Shown one piece after another: positions 5,460 to 6,587 of a stretch of 6,587 nucleotides of DNA. Each line of letters starts with the position of its first letter. The stretch's first letter is position 1. Below the pieces are notes generated by a model. That model ran no database searches. It was not told the DNA's origin and was given only the letters and a program-made list of their open reading frames with translations. The translations under genes and the position numbers were made by a program. The stretch lies in assembly GCA_003154025.1 (NCBI GenBank), contig PMCE01000035.1, positions 1 through 6,587 on the forward strand, read 5' to 3'. The stretch is from Syntrophaceae bacterium. Its GTDB lineage: Bacteria > Desulfobacterota > SM23-61.

Positions 5460-6368
5460 ATGGATGGCAAAGTTCGAAAGGTGGCGGTGATTGGCGAGGG
5501 GACGCTGGGGGTCCAGATCGCTTTGATGGCGGCGCATTACGGGAACCAGGTGAAAACCTTCGATTCGGACGAGAAATCTTTTGCCCGGGTCTTGCAATTG
5601 ATCCGGCAGCGGATTGCCAATTCCGGCAGGAAAACCCTGCCCCCGTTTGAAAATCTCGAAGAAGGGGCGGGGAAAGTTCAGAGGTGTGCAAGTTTAAGAG
5701 AAGCCGTTGCCGATTCCCATTTGGTGATCGAGGCAATTCCGGAAAGGATGGAGGTCAAACGGGAGCTTTTTCAGAAGCTTGATCGTTTGGCTCCCCGGGA
5801 AGCGATCTTCGCCACCAACAGCTCATCGATTCCGGTCTCAAGAATTGAAAGTGCGACGACGCGGCCTGGAAAATGCCTTAACATTCATTTTTATTCCCCC
5901 GATTTGGGGAGGAATATCGTGGATCTCATGGGGGGAACCCGCACGAGCAGGGAGACGATGCAGGCAGGAGAAGAGTGGATCCTCTCCATAGGCTGCGTTC
6001 CCTTGAAGGTAAAGAAGGAATTGCTGGGGTTCTGTTTCAATCGGATTTGGCGGGCGATCAAATGTGAAGCCCTCCACATGTGGGGCGGCGGGTATGTCGA
6101 TTTCCGGGACATCGACCGGGGCTACATGATCTGGAACGGCGTCTCGCAGGGCCCGTTCGCTTTGATGGACCAGGTCGGGCTGGATGTCGTCTACGGGATC
6201 GAGATGGTCTACTATGAAGAATCGAAGGACCCGAAGGATTATCCGCCGGAGACCCTGAAAGAAATGATCGAACGGAACGAGCTGGGGGTCAAGACGGGAA
6301 AAGGGTTTTATACTTACCCGAACCCGGAATACAAAAATCCAGATTTTCTAAAGGGTTCGATGCATTGA
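5460..6368 (+). CDS. 3-hydroxyacyl-CoA dehydrogenase-family oxidoreductase
   Basis: A 302-residue NAD-dependent dehydrogenase with the two-domain 3-hydroxyacyl-CoA dehydrogenase fold. It has a Rossmann domain with VIGEGTLG (GxGxxG, 12-17), Asp35 at the end of the second strand, VIEAIPE (89-95) and TNSSSIP (119-125). A helical C-terminal domain follows, beginning near FNRIW (193-197) and ending with GVKTGKGFYTYPNPEY (276-291). By spacing against the human enzyme, catalytic Ser122, His143 (in NIHFYSP) and Asn194 are present, but the His-paired Glu is Asp155 (IVDLMGG). The ATG at 5460 is preferred to TTG 5442 because GGAGG (5444-5448) lies within the longer version and 11 nt before the ATG. It may oxidise a beta-hydroxy acid or CoA ester to the keto acid used by the adjacent BKACE, as L-carnitine dehydrogenase does in carnitine loci (inference). 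The substrate is not determined. Confidence 0.88.
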   Translation: MDGKVRKVAVIGEGTLGVQIALMAAHYGNQVKTFDSDEKSFARVLQLIRQRIANSGRKTLPPFENLEEGAGKVQRCASLREAVADSHLVIEAIPERMEVKRELFQKLDRLAPREAIFATNSSSIPVSRIESATTRPGKCLNIHFYSPDLGRNIVDLMGGTRTSRETMQAGEEWILSIGCVPLKVKKELLGFCFNRIWRAIKCEALHMWGGGYVDFRDIDRGYMIWNGVSQGPFALMDQVGLDVVYGIEMVYYEESKDPKDYPPETLKEMIERNELGVKTGKGFYTYPNPEYKNPDFLKGSMH

Positions 6369-6369
6369 T

Positions 6370-6502
6370 CGGATAAGTCGATAGCCATATTGTCCTGAAC
6401 AATGGTCCCTCCCCTTTGTACGGCATAGCCGACCCCAGCCGGGCTTATTCCTAGACGGTTGGCCAGAGCAGCCAGGGAATTACCCATTTCCCGAGAGCCT
6501 TA
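6370..6502 (-). pseudogene. C-terminal remnant of a REP-associated/IS200-like transposase
   Basis: Read on the - strand from 6499 downwards, this encodes GSREMGNSLAALANRLG followed by ISPAGVGYAVQRG. This is the DnaA-C-like helix-turn-helix pattern found at the C-terminus of REP-associated tyrosine transposases (typically RELG, then ELARRLGIS, then a V..AV.RGE segment). An in-frame TAA lies just upstream at 6500-6502, and the normally preceding residues are not continuous in that frame. The frame then runs on into the dehydrogenase gene until 6314-6316, so the original stop appears lost. The catalytic HUH and Tyr portion would lie beyond the right edge, if it still exists. It is tail-to-tail with the dehydrogenase and almost certainly not expressed as a functional protein. 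Confidence 0.5.
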
Positions 6503-6587
6503 AGGCCGGCTGATCTCCGCATAGTCCCTTCCTGATCCTTCGATCTCCTTTCATCTCAACTGTATTATTTAAGGGCGCCCCTCTTTG

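Noticed and set aside
4461..5597. A 378-residue - strand open frame spanning the BKACE gene
   Set aside because: It is longer than the gene it opposes but is rich in His, Arg, Pro and Gly typical of shadow frames, while BKACE on the + strand has catalytic residues in register.
6389..6403. ATTGT/ACAAT inverted repeat after the dehydrogenase stop as a terminator
   Set aside because: It has a five-pair A+T-rich stem without a T-tract and lies within the transposase remnant; it is not distinguishable from chance.
1..6587. CRISPR arrays, tRNA or rRNA genes and tandem repeats
   Set aside because: None seen: no regularly spaced direct repeats, no tRNA cloverleaf-like segment and no ribosomal RNA signature in the intergenic stretches.

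Overview
The window carries one coherent catabolic locus on the + strand, flanked on both sides by gene debris. In order: an IclR-family regulator (526-1278); a three-gene tripartite tricarboxylate transporter (TTT) set of periplasmic binding protein (1347-2327), small TctB membrane protein (2536-2991) and large TctA permease (2994-4493); a DUF849/BKACE beta-keto acid cleavage enzyme (4593-5420); and a 3-hydroxyacyl-CoA dehydrogenase-fold oxidoreductase (5460-6368). All six genes point the same way. The gaps are short except for 207 nt between the binding protein and TctB.

The left flank (1-525) holds no intact gene. Positions 105-281 (+) encode the last ~55 residues of a second TctA, closed by its own stop. 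Homology is lost upstream of about 105 in all three + frames, so this looks like the remnant of another TTT locus. Between it and iclR lie a nested inverted repeat (359-408) and a good sigma70-type promoter (453-481). The right flank (about 6370-6502, - strand) holds the C-terminal helix-turn-helix portion of what looks like a REP-associated/IS200-like transposase, with an in-frame stop, running tail-to-tail into the dehydrogenase gene.

Proposed joint function (inference): the regulator has the PcaR/PobR/PcaU type of effector domain. It would sense an organic acid or a keto-acid intermediate. The TTT system would import a carboxylate, the dehydrogenase would oxidise a beta-hydroxy group to a beta-keto group, and BKACE would condense the beta-keto acid with acetyl-CoA to give acetoacetate and a new acyl-CoA. 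This resembles the L-carnitine dehydrogenase plus BKACE pairing known from carnitine breakdown. However, the active-site residues differ from the characterised enzymes: Arg14 in BKACE where the lysine-fermentation enzyme has Glu, and Asp155 in the dehydrogenase where the family has the His-paired Glu. The true substrate is therefore open.

Organism: a Gram-negative bacterium, since it has a signal peptide-bearing periplasmic binding protein of the Bug/TctC type. Moderate G+C in the genes, frequent TTG starts and the style of the TctB/TctA proteins suggest Desulfobacterota (former Deltaproteobacteria) or a related lineage. That assignment is an impression and not demonstrated. The locus is mostly a recognisable catabolic operon; the unusual parts are the enzyme pairing, the substituted residues and the flanking remnants.
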